Below the pieces are notes generated by a model that saw only the letters and a list, made by a program, of their open reading frames with translations, ran no database searches and was not told the origin of the DNA. A program made the position numbers and the translations under genes. A stretch of 64,000 bases of DNA, taken from the NCBI GenBank assembly GCA_964499695.1, contig CAZCMD010000001.1, positions 1-64,000 on the forward strand, read 5' to 3'. Positions within the stretch are counted from its first letter, which is position 1. The number at the start of each line of letters is the position of its first letter. This DNA is from JAAZBV01 sp964499695 (lineage in GTDB: Bacteria; Desulfobacterota; DSM-4660; Desulfatiglandales; HGW-15). Below, one piece after another: positions 27,039 to 34,506 of this stretch.

Positions 27039-28163
27039 ATGGAAAAAACTCCCCTCAGAGTGCTTGTGGTCGACGATACCGTGGTTTATCGTAAGACTGT
27101 GAGTGATGTGCTGGCTGAAATACCAGGTGTTGAGGTAGTCGGGACTGCCAATAATGGCAAGATTGCCATGATGAAGATAGCCTCCCTGAAGCCAGACCTC
27201 ATTACCCTTGATATCGAAATGCCTGAGATGAACGGGCTTGATGTGCTGAGGGCGTTAAAAACAGAGGCGCCTGATGTTGGCGCCATAGTATTAAGCACAC
27301 TTACTCACAAGGGCGGTGACCTCACCATAAAGGCGCTTGAGCTGGGCGCCTTTGATTATATTACAAAACCGGAAACCGGAAGTATTGAAGAGAGTAAAAG
27401 AACAATAAAAAAGATACTGGATCTTTTGCTCAAGAGTTACTCCAGACATCTGGAGATGAAAAAGATTCTGCGGGGCGCAGGTTACGGAAAATCATATACT
27501 ACTGAGGCAGTATCAGGTCAGGCTGATTTAAGGACATCAAGGTACACTTCAGTTTCATCAACAAGATCACACAGAAAGGTAAAAGCGGAAATCGTAGGTA
27601 TTGGAATATCAACCGGAGGTCCAAAGGCATTATCTGAAATGATGCCTATGATTCCTGCTAATATTAATGTGCCTATATTAATAGTACAGCATATGCCTCC
27701 AATGTTTACCGAATCACTTGCGAAAAGTCTCAATGCACGATGTGCCATTGAAGTTAAAGAGGCAGAGGATGGAGAGATAATCAGACCCAACGTCGCATTT
27801 ATTGCACCTGGTGGAAGGCAGATGAAGGTAGTTGCAGGCGCTGACGGGTTGAGCAGGATAATCAGGATTACGGATGATCCTCCTGAAAATAGCTGCAAGC
27901 CTTCTGTGGATTATCTGTTCAGGTCAATTGCCGAGCATTATGTGGGTCGTTCTGCCGGTGTAATAATGACAGGTATGGGTTCTGACGGCACTCTGGGTTT
28001 AAGAGTAATGAAGAAAAATGGTTCATTTATCATTGCGCAGGATGAACCAAGCTGTGTTGTATTTGGTATGCCGAAAAAGCCTATTGATGAGGGGATTGTT
28101 GATATTATCGCACCCCTGGACAGGCTCGCGGATGAGATTTCTAACAGTGTAAAAGCTATATAG
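27039..28163 (+). CDS. cheB: Chemotaxis methylesterase CheB
   Basis: A 374-residue CheB: receiver domain first (acidic pair VDD, phospho-Asp D58 in TLDIEMPEMNG), a linker of about 45 residues with Ser/Thr and Arg, then the methylesterase domain with the triad visible as Ser in GISTGGPKAL, His in VQHMPPMFT and Asp in TGMGSDGTLG. It removes methyl groups from receptors (and deamidates glutamines) when phosphorylated by CheA. It is paired with cheR, 22 bases downstream. Confidence 0.95.
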   Translation: MEKTPLRVLVVDDTVVYRKTVSDVLAEIPGVEVVGTANNGKIAMMKIASLKPDLITLDIEMPEMNGLDVLRALKTEAPDVGAIVLSTLTHKGGDLTIKALELGAFDYITKPETGSIEESKRTIKKILDLLLKSYSRHLEMKKILRGAGYGKSYTTEAVSGQADLRTSRYTSVSSTRSHRKVKAEIVGIGISTGGPKALSEMMPMIPANINVPILIVQHMPPMFTESLAKSLNARCAIEVKEAEDGEIIRPNVAFIAPGGRQMKVVAGADGLSRIIRITDDPPENSCKPSVDYLFRSIAEHYVGRSAGVIMTGMGSDGTLGLRVMKKNGSFIIAQDEPSCVVFGMPKKPIDEGIVDIIAPLDRLADEISNSVKAI

Positions 28164-28185
28164 GAAAAGTGTTTGTGTATAATTC

Positions 28186-29028
28186 ATGATCAAGATTACT
28201 CCAAATGAGATAAAGGTACTTTCAAAATATATCTATGATATTTCAGGGATATTCCTTGATGAGAAAAAGGCATATCTTCTTGAAACCAGATTAAAAATGA
28301 TCATGGATGCAGAGAGGTTTACCTCTTATCAGGAGCTTTATCAGAGGGCAAAATCTGAAAAAAGCGTCCATTTGGAAAGAAAGATAATAGATGCAGTGAC
28401 CACAAATGAGACCCTGTTTTTCAGAGACAAGTCGCCTTTTGAAATGTTCAAGTATAAAGTCATGCCTGACCTAATAGATAAGCGTGCAGCCCAGAACTCC
28501 GGTATGTCACCTATTAATATCCGAATATGGAGTGCAGCCTGCTCCACTGGCCAGGAAATTTACAGTCTTGCCATTATTTTAAAGGAACTGATCCCTGATC
28601 AGAAGAAGTACAAGATCAAGCTTTTAGGTACTGATATCTCGGATGATGCTGTGGCGCAGGCAAGCTATGGCAAGTATAACAGGTTTGAGATAGAGCGGGG
28701 GCTTGAAAAGGATCAACTGCAAAGATATTTTGTTTCAAATGGGAACTCCTGGAAGATCAGGGACGATATAAGGGCAATGGCGGTCTTTCAGAAACGAAAT
28801 TTAATGGGACCATTTACCGGGATAGGTCAGTTTGACATTATTTTCTGCCGTAATGTTGCCATATATTTCAGTATTGATGACAGAAAAAAGCTCTTTGAAA
28901 AGATTGCAGGTGTCCTGGCTCCTGACGGATATCTTATCATTGGTTCTACAGAATCATTAACAGGCATATGTCCGCAGTTTGAGGCACAGAGACATTTGAG
29001 GTCAGTATTTTATACAATAAAACAATAA
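28186..29028 (+). CDS. cheR: Chemotaxis methyltransferase CheR
   Basis: A 280-residue CheR that methylates receptor glutamates with SAM. The N-terminal helical domain is followed by the SAM-binding part: WSAACSTGQEIYSLAI, LGTDISDDAV and IFCRNVAIYF. Length is typical and there is no C-terminal TPR or receptor-tethering domain. The ribosome binding site is weak, so expression may depend on coupling with cheB. Confidence 0.95.
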   Translation: MIKITPNEIKVLSKYIYDISGIFLDEKKAYLLETRLKMIMDAERFTSYQELYQRAKSEKSVHLERKIIDAVTTNETLFFRDKSPFEMFKYKVMPDLIDKRAAQNSGMSPINIRIWSAACSTGQEIYSLAIILKELIPDQKKYKIKLLGTDISDDAVAQASYGKYNRFEIERGLEKDQLQRYFVSNGNSWKIRDDIRAMAVFQKRNLMGPFTGIGQFDIIFCRNVAIYFSIDDRKKLFEKIAGVLAPDGYLIIGSTESLTGICPQFEAQRHLRSVFYTIKQ

Positions 29029-29061
29029 TCAGGCGGGATCAGGAAAGGAGAAGGATCAACT

Positions 29062-29952
29062 ATGAGACACAATAAATCATACATAGTCTGGATGCCTCAA
29101 AATGGTTCCGGTAAAACACATCAGATTGTTATAAACCCATGGTATCTCATTGCGCTTATAATAACCTTTGTGTTATGTGTCGTTTCCATACCATTTTTCC
29201 AGCATCATGTTTTTGCGCTTAATAAGAAGATTGTCTTTCTTGAAAACTCCGGCACCAGCATGAAGTTAGAGATAGCAAACCTCAGATACCTTAAAGATAA
29301 CCTGAGACAGATAGAGGAAAAAGACCATCAACTTTCTGAATATTTCGGGCTGGACAGTGACTCAAATGATATGGAAGGATTGCCAGGCAAGGGTGGAATA
29401 TCCGATAATTCCGGATACATTGAACTGGAGAAAAGTCTATTATCTCTGCCTGATAAAAATGGCCTCTCATCCCATATTAATAACCTTGATGAAAAATTCA
29501 GGAAATATTCTGAACTACTTAAGACCCGGGATCAGATTCTTGAGGTCACCCCCAGTATACTTCCTGTTGAAAAAAACAACATATCACTCTCATCAGGTTT
29601 TGGATGGCGTGAAAATCCTTTTACAAAAACAAAAGAATTTCATGCAGCGATAGATATATCAGGGGATAAAGGTGAAAAGATCTTTGCACCGGCAAGGGGC
29701 CTTGTTCTGAAAACAGGTAATGATAAAAGGATCGGTAAATTTATCCTTATCAGGCATACAGATAGAATAAAGACCTTATTTGGTCATCTGAGCCATATAT
29801 ATGCAGAAGAAGGAAAAGAGGTAAAGCGCGGGGACAGGATCGGTCTTATGGGAAACACCGGGCTATCAACGGGCAGTCATCTGCACTATATGGTAATAAA
29901 AGAGGGCAGGGCAGTTAATCCCCTTGAGTACATACTTGATATGAGTAACTGA
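29062..29952 (+). CDS. Membrane-anchored M23 (LytM) peptidoglycan peptidase
   Basis: A 296-residue protein with one N-terminal membrane helix (about residues 27-48), a coiled-coil stretch (50-110), and an M23 peptidase domain at the C-terminus. The zinc-binding motifs are intact: HAAIDIS (HxxxD) and HLHYMV (HxH), with a third His in LFGHLSH, so it should cleave peptide cross-links rather than act as an inactive EnvC/NlpD-type activator. Its place inside a chemotaxis operon points to opening the cell wall for the flagellum or placing the array, but this is inference. Two bases separate it from the next gene. Confidence 0.88.
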   Translation: MRHNKSYIVWMPQNGSGKTHQIVINPWYLIALIITFVLCVVSIPFFQHHVFALNKKIVFLENSGTSMKLEIANLRYLKDNLRQIEEKDHQLSEYFGLDSDSNDMEGLPGKGGISDNSGYIELEKSLLSLPDKNGLSSHINNLDEKFRKYSELLKTRDQILEVTPSILPVEKNNISLSSGFGWRENPFTKTKEFHAAIDISGDKGEKIFAPARGLVLKTGNDKRIGKFILIRHTDRIKTLFGHLSHIYAEEGKEVKRGDRIGLMGNTGLSTGSHLHYMVIKEGRAVNPLEYILDMSN

Positions 29953-29954
29953 TT

Positions 29955-30626
29955 ATGAATTATATCTTTCTTTTAAACAGGAAAAATATTATACCAGTTT
30001 CATGTTTGATTATACTCTTCGTATTGGTCTCAGCCCAATTCTCCGGTGCAGCATTAAGAATGGATAAAGATGCTGTTTTTTGCAGCTATTTTATGATTAG
30101 TGGTAACAAGCCCTCAGAACAGGACATTGAGGAGCTGTGTTTCAACAGTGGCAGGCCTTCATATACTGCCTTCAAGCCTTCTGAGATGTTTTCAAAAAAG
30201 AGCCTGCTGTCCGAGAAAAAAAAGATAGAAAACAGGATAAATGCCATTTCCGGTGACCCTACAATTATTTGGAGTGTAAGGCTTGATTCCATGGATGCAG
30301 CCGGCATTGAGCGTTTTTTCTCTGCTGATGCCATTAATGACAGTATGCCCCGTCCCACTCCCTACATAAGCGGAAGGATATCTGAAAACGGGCCGAAGTT
30401 TATCAGAAAGACTGTGACAGCATTATTTGACAGATCTTCTGCTCAAAAATATGGGAAAGGGGTTGAGGTATTAATCAGCCTGCGGCCTGTCAAGTCTGTA
30501 TATGAGTATGAAAAGAGAAATATTGTTGAACAGGATGTTCTCCTGCCTATCAGATATGTCATTTTTCAACCAATAAAAGTCCAGATACTTGACGGAAAAT
30601 TGTTAAACAATCAATTGAACAAATAA
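29955..30626 (+). CDS. Exported protein of unknown function
   Basis: I do not recognise this 223-residue protein. It has a hydrophobic stretch at residues 12-31 that ends QFSGAA, read as a signal peptide or anchor. The rest is mixed alpha/beta with a lysine-rich helix (KKSLLSEKKKIENRINA) near residue 85, and no cysteine pairs or known motifs. It begins two bases after the M23 stop, so the two are surely co-transcribed and may act together on the envelope. Confidence 0.6.
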   Translation: MNYIFLLNRKNIIPVSCLIILFVLVSAQFSGAALRMDKDAVFCSYFMISGNKPSEQDIEELCFNSGRPSYTAFKPSEMFSKKSLLSEKKKIENRINAISGDPTIIWSVRLDSMDAAGIERFFSADAINDSMPRPTPYISGRISENGPKFIRKTVTALFDRSSAQKYGKGVEVLISLRPVKSVYEYEKRNIVEQDVLLPIRYVIFQPIKVQILDGKLLNNQLNK

Positions 30627-30703
30627 AACGTAATAACAGAATTGCACTTACCGCCTAATATATTGATTTAATTGAATATAAAAAAAGGTATATGCCTGCA
30701 TAT

Positions 30704-30721
30704 TTGGTATATATTTTGCTT
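30704..30721 (+). promoter_or_regulatory. Internal sigma54 promoter before cheZ
   Basis: TTTGGTATATATTTTGCT has GG (30706-30707) and GC (30718-30719) ten bases apart, with a perfect TTGC at -12 and TGGTAT at -24. The transcript should begin near 30730, giving a 44-base leader to the cheZ ATG at 30774. Confidence 0.6.
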
Positions 30722-30773
30722 TGTAATTAGAAAGATATTTTTTTGTATTGATCATTATGTGGAGGGTATTCTA

Positions 30774-31862
30774 ATGGGAAATGTGCTAATGGGTGATCTT
30801 GATGGCATGACAGAAAGACTTGCCTTTGATACACATGAGATTGAACAGATTATAACAAGGTACAAGGCCAGGGTTGTCGCAGGAACAGATGACAATGACT
30901 ATATGGAATATAATGGCAAAATATTTCCGGTAAAGGGAATAAAAGATACGGAAGGATTAAAACCCTACTTTATCATTCTGAAGTCGGGTGTTGCATTTAA
31001 TGCGAGTGATTATCAGATGCTCTTCAATACAGAAGATCTCCCAAACAGCCTGATTTCCGGGATTGATTCTTCGGGCAAAAAATATCTGTGCCGTCGTTAT
31101 TTGAATGGAAGCAGGTTAATGGAAACAACCGTTCAAAAGTATACTGCTGGAAATAACCAGAATCTAACCTCAGATGAGGCTGAAAAACTAAAGGATGTAA
31201 TAAATAAGCTGAAAAAGGGAGAGTTTTTTGAACTGCTTACAATGGAGTTTTCCGATAAGATTAAGGGAATTGCCAAGGAACTGATAGATTTTAGAAAAGA
31301 TATCCAGACCAGGATAGAGCCTGATATAGTGGAAATAGCATCAAAGGATATTCCTGAGGCAAGCAACCAGCTTGAAGGTATTAATGAAACCCTTGAAGAA
31401 AGCACTATGAAGATAATGGATATCAATGAGGCCCAGATGGAGGCTGCTAATACCCATTACAAGCTTCTCGATCAGATACTTGCAAAAAACAGTGACGGAG
31501 ATGGAAATATTTCTATGGGTTTGAGCCTTGAAGAGGCCATAGAGACCATTGAAAACCAGGTCTCTTTCCTGAAAGAGATGGAACAGCGGTCACTTACCAT
31601 GATGGAGCCATTGAGTTTTCAGGACCTTGTGGGTCAGCGTATCCAGAGGATTATTAAACTTGTGAGGTCAATGGAGGTAAAAATAGAAGAATTGATCGTC
31701 TCTTTTGGAATAAAATTAAAGAAATACAAGGAAGACCCCGAAATAACATATGAGGAACTTAATAAAGATGTCGATGAGTTCATGTATGAACTAAAAGGTC
31801 CACAAAGGTCAGGGGAAGGTCTTGATCAAAAGGCCATTGACGATCTCCTAAACAATATGTAA
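30774..31862 (+). CDS. cheZ: CheZ-family CheY phosphatase
   Basis: A 362-residue protein with the CheZ phosphatase helix near residues 270-320: LSFQDLVGQRIQRIIKLV carries the catalytic Asp-Leu-x-Gly-Gln group (DLVGQ), preceded by a long helix. The C-terminus ends QKAIDDLLNNM, the amphipathic peptide by which CheZ grips CheY. The first 140 residues are extra compared with enterobacterial CheZ and are not recognised. The open frame reaches back to a TTG at 30672, but GGAGG stands before the ATG at 30774 and a sigma54 promoter lies inside the upstream extension, so 30774 is the start. It precedes cheY. Confidence 0.85.
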   Translation: MGNVLMGDLDGMTERLAFDTHEIEQIITRYKARVVAGTDDNDYMEYNGKIFPVKGIKDTEGLKPYFIILKSGVAFNASDYQMLFNTEDLPNSLISGIDSSGKKYLCRRYLNGSRLMETTVQKYTAGNNQNLTSDEAEKLKDVINKLKKGEFFELLTMEFSDKIKGIAKELIDFRKDIQTRIEPDIVEIASKDIPEASNQLEGINETLEESTMKIMDINEAQMEAANTHYKLLDQILAKNSDGDGNISMGLSLEEAIETIENQVSFLKEMEQRSLTMMEPLSFQDLVGQRIQRIIKLVRSMEVKIEELIVSFGIKLKKYKEDPEITYEELNKDVDEFMYELKGPQRSGEGLDQKAIDDLLNNM

Positions 31863-31881
31863 TCTATAATAAAAACACAAT

Positions 31882-31903
31882 AAAGCTGGTTTTACAGCTT
31901 TTT
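31882..31903 (+). terminator. Weak hairpin between cheZ and cheY
   Basis: AAAGCTG (31882-31888) and CAGCTTT (31895-31901) form a seven-base stem with a GTTTTA loop, followed by only a few T residues. It may reduce read-through or protect the transcript end. Confidence 0.45.
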
Positions 31904-31937
31904 CACAATATAATAGGGAATATATGGAGGAAAAAAT

Positions 31938-32315
31938 ATGGGATTTGATACTTCGATCAAGGTATTAGTGGTTGATGACTTCGCTACAATGAGAAGAATT
32001 GTTAAAGGTGTGCTCAAACAGCTCGGTTTCAATGATATAATCGAGGCCGAAGATGGTAATATGGCTCTCAAAGAACTGCAAAAAGAAAAGGTTGGTTTGA
32101 TCGTATCTGACTGGAATATGCCCAACATGACAGGGCTTGACCTCCTTAAGGCAGTAAGGGCAGATGAAAAACTTAAAAATACACCTTTCCTGATGGTAAC
32201 TGCTGAAGGACAGAAGGAAAATGTTGTCCAGGCTGTACAGGCCGGTGTAAGTAATTACATTGTGAAACCCTTTACCCCTGAAACCTTTAGTGCAAAACTG
32301 GAAAAGATATTCTGA
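31938..32315 (+). CDS. cheY: Chemotaxis response regulator CheY
   Basis: A 125-residue single-domain receiver. The acidic pair D13-D14, the phospho-Asp D58 (VSDWNMPNMTG), the Thr in MVTAEG and the Lys in YIVKPFTP are all in place, and the sequence (IVSDWNMP, ARAVEAG-like turn) is that of flagellar CheY rather than of a general regulator. When phosphorylated it binds the flagellar switch. GGAGG precedes the ATG. It follows cheZ by 75 bases. Confidence 0.94.
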   Translation: MGFDTSIKVLVVDDFATMRRIVKGVLKQLGFNDIIEAEDGNMALKELQKEKVGLIVSDWNMPNMTGLDLLKAVRADEKLKNTPFLMVTAEGQKENVVQAVQAGVSNYIVKPFTPETFSAKLEKIF

Positions 32316-32618
32316 TAAGAGAAATATTTTTCCGCTAAAAGGGGAAGATTATTCCTTCTTTACGGCAGAAGACAAGATGTTAATTGTAATTAAAAATATA
32401 AAAAGAATTAAAGAAATAATATGTAACCTGCTGAATATACAGTATAATTTTCACGCTTATCAATGCTGTGTATTAACGGTGTATGATCATCCGGATTATG
32501 GCAAGCATATTGCAATAGAAAAAGATAATTCATATAAAAGGAGATCATACTATTAAGTATGATTTCTGTTAAATAGTTAATCGTTGTATGATTATCTGAA
32601 CCGGAAAAGGAGTTAAAA
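32316..32618 (+). other. Intergenic leader between cheY and a small unknown gene
   Basis: A 303-base AT-rich gap. Its only clear element is the sigma54 box at 32498-32516. An 88-codon open frame overlaps the cheY end, but it has no ribosome binding site and unnatural composition, so it was not called. Confidence 0.5.
32498..32516 (+). promoter_or_regulatory. Sigma54 promoter before a small unknown gene
   Basis: TGGCAAGCATATTGCA is nearly a perfect TGGCAC-N5-TTGCA box: GG at 32500-32501 and GC at 32512-32513, ten bases apart. This is the best sigma54 box in the window. Transcript start near 32525, about 95 bases before the ATG at 32619. Confidence 0.75.
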
Positions 32619-33089
32619 ATGAGAATCGATGAAAGTCAGAGAATACTACTGGAACAGCAGGGGAAGGTAAATAAATCCAAAAATAATGAGGCTGGAAGTT
32701 TTCAGCAGATTATGGAACAATTGACCGCCCGTCCTGAAACAGGGAGGTCTTTGCCCCTGAATATCAATCCGGTTCAGATATTAGATGGATCAACAGGCAT
32801 TATTCCTGTAAATGGAGCTGTATCAGGCTCCAACGAAAAGACCATGCTGCTCGATTCCCTGAAGGATACTGTTAATCTGATCGATTTTTATGCGGGAAAG
32901 CTTGAGGATACCTCTTTTCCGGCAGAAGATCTTTCATCCCTTGTTGATAAGCTCGATGAGAAGCTTACTGAAATAAAAGGCATGTCATCTATGGAAGGCA
33001 TATCTGACAAACTTAAGCCTGTGATCTCTGATATTGCCGTTACAATGGGTACAGAGATAGAGCGTTTTCGCCGGGGTGATTATCTTTAA
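32619..33089 (+). CDS. Small protein of unknown function, flagellar regulon candidate
   Basis: A 156-residue cytoplasmic protein I cannot assign. The N-terminal 35 residues are polar and likely disordered (RIDESQRILLEQQGKVNK), a Gly/Pro/Asn-rich middle follows, and the last 80 residues look helical, ending in FRRGDYL. No signal peptide or membrane helix. Its own strong sigma54 box and its place between cheY and the flaG/fliS/fliD genes make it a likely flagellar-regulon member; an export chaperone or an anti-sigma factor (FlgM-like) are possibilities, but no motif proves either. AAAGGAG precedes the ATG. It abuts the convergent kinase gene with no space. Confidence 0.6.
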   Translation: MRIDESQRILLEQQGKVNKSKNNEAGSFQQIMEQLTARPETGRSLPLNINPVQILDGSTGIIPVNGAVSGSNEKTMLLDSLKDTVNLIDFYAGKLEDTSFPAEDLSSLVDKLDEKLTEIKGMSSMEGISDKLKPVISDIAVTMGTEIERFRRGDYL

Positions 33090-33803
33090 CTATATCGGAA
33101 AACAGATAACAATATCTGCTGACTGACCTTTTCCGGTCTTAATGATTATTCCATCAGAGTGAAATATCTTCAATATCAGCATAATGTCTGATTCATTGTC
33201 AGGTGCTGTCAGCCTGTCAGATGAAAAATCTTTTTTCAGCATGTCATTGATTATACTGGCAAGATCATTCAGCCCGGTAACAATGGTAATCTCATAGAAG
33301 CCACCATTTTTTACAGTCCTGATATGAAGTGTGCTTTTCTTATTTCTTTCTATCTCTTCTATAATTCTTTGAAGCAGCCAGCTAAAAGCCAGAATAGAAT
33401 TTTCAGGAAGGCCGCTTATAAGAGGCGGCTGATCTCCCAGGTCAAGAGTCGTTTCCACGTTATGTTTGTAATATAGATTTGTATTAAAAAATAACAATTC
33501 CTGTTCAAGGTAGTCATTGAAATTTAATAAACCGTTATATGTATGCATGATCCTGTTGGATGATGCCTTTATTATTGTGTTCAAACGATCAAGCTCTTCT
33601 TCTATGCGTCTGAGCCTGGGCAGTATATTGCTCTCGTTACCGCCACCAGCCTCCGCCCCTTTTTTAAGCATATACTGAGTCATCTCAAGGTCAAGGCCGA
33701 TATTCTGTAGCGGGCCGTTTAAATTGTGTATCAGACCACCAGTTACCTTTCCAAGTGAGGCAAGTTTATATAATTCGATAAGGCTGTTAAAGGACAGTTC
33801 CAT
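33090..33803 (-). CDS. Histidine-kinase-like protein with degenerate ATPase
   Basis: A 237-residue soluble protein with a HisKA-like H-box near the N-terminus (GGLIHNLNGPLQNIGLDLEM, His near residue 26) followed by a long helical region (LRRIEEELDRLNTIIKAS). The C-terminal half has the size of a GHKL ATPase but lacks recognisable G1 (DxGxG) and G2 boxes, so kinase activity is doubtful. It may instead be a phosphotransfer or scaffold protein. It follows the PilZ gene by five bases, so the two make a pair. Confidence 0.65.
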   Translation of the reverse strand: MELSFNSLIELYKLASLGKVTGGLIHNLNGPLQNIGLDLEMTQYMLKKGAEAGGGNESNILPRLRRIEEELDRLNTIIKASSNRIMHTYNGLLNFNDYLEQELLFFNTNLYYKHNVETTLDLGDQPPLISGLPENSILAFSWLLQRIIEEIERNKKSTLHIRTVKNGGFYEITIVTGLNDLASIINDMLKKDFSSDRLTAPDNESDIMLILKIFHSDGIIIKTGKGQSADIVICFPI

Positions 33804-33808
33804 AATTA

Positions 33809-34378
33809 TTACTCCTCCGGGTTTTTCCTGTTTCTTATGTCGATCCTCTGCTTCTGGAAAATCATTTTTACTATTGAATCGTGGGCATCATCTCTTATAC
33901 AGACTATCCTTGTCGCATAGATATTTTTATCTTTCTTTTTCGTTACCCTCAGTATTTCTGTAATCAGTTCCATATGATACTGAACAACACCGGGCATAAT
34001 AAGTTCCATTTTTAATAAGGCACCCTCTTTGAATTCTTCTTCTGAGGCAAATTTTAGCCCGGAGGCGCTTATCTCCATTATGTTGTCATGCCCTGTACAT
34101 TGGTCTGCTGGTCTGGATAATATCTGTTCGATTATATAGTCAAGCTTATTATTGAGGAGATTGAGTGCCTGAAAATATTTTTCATCTTTTGAACCCTTTA
34201 CTGTTTCCTCCAGAATTGTGTCAATCGGGCTGGGTATGCCGCTCTGTTTAAAAAGGGTATTACCAAAACCATTTTTTACCGACTGTATCTCATCCTCTGA
34301 AAGTAATTTCCACTTTACAGGGACTGTTATCTCAACCCTGAAATGTTCGCGATTGTTTATTTCTGGCATCTTAACCAA
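33809..34378 (-). CDS. Atypical PilZ-domain protein
   Basis: A 189-residue protein with the two c-di-GMP-binding motifs of PilZ: RxxxR near the N-terminus (NNREHFRVEI) and the DxSxxG equivalent near residue 105 (MEISASGLKF). They are separated by about 90 residues containing a long helix (YFQALNLLNNKLDYIIEQIL), much more than the usual 25-30, which recalls the oligomerising PilZ types with helical inserts. The first position of the second motif is Glu rather than Asp/Asn, so binding is not certain. Its neighbours (HD-GYP, flagellar genes) fit a c-di-GMP receptor of motility. Confidence 0.75.
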   Translation of the reverse strand: MVKMPEINNREHFRVEITVPVKWKLLSEDEIQSVKNGFGNTLFKQSGIPSPIDTILEETVKGSKDEKYFQALNLLNNKLDYIIEQILSRPADQCTGHDNIMEISASGLKFASEEEFKEGALLKMELIMPGVVQYHMELITEILRVTKKKDKNIYATRIVCIRDDAHDSIVKMIFQKQRIDIRNRKNPEE

Positions 34379-34506
34379 CTCCTGAATTTTATTATCTTGT
34401 ACGGATATAAGGACTTCGGAGTATATTATATTTTTTTAATGAATGAAAAGTAAAAACAGATGTGCTTTAAAAAGTAATATGGGATAATAATATCTCAGTA
34501 GGGTTT

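Noticed and set aside
32290..32556. 88-codon frame overlapping the cheY end
   Set aside because: No ribosome binding site, overlaps cheY, and the sequence is a run of low-complexity, AT-driven residues; the region carries a sigma54 promoter instead.
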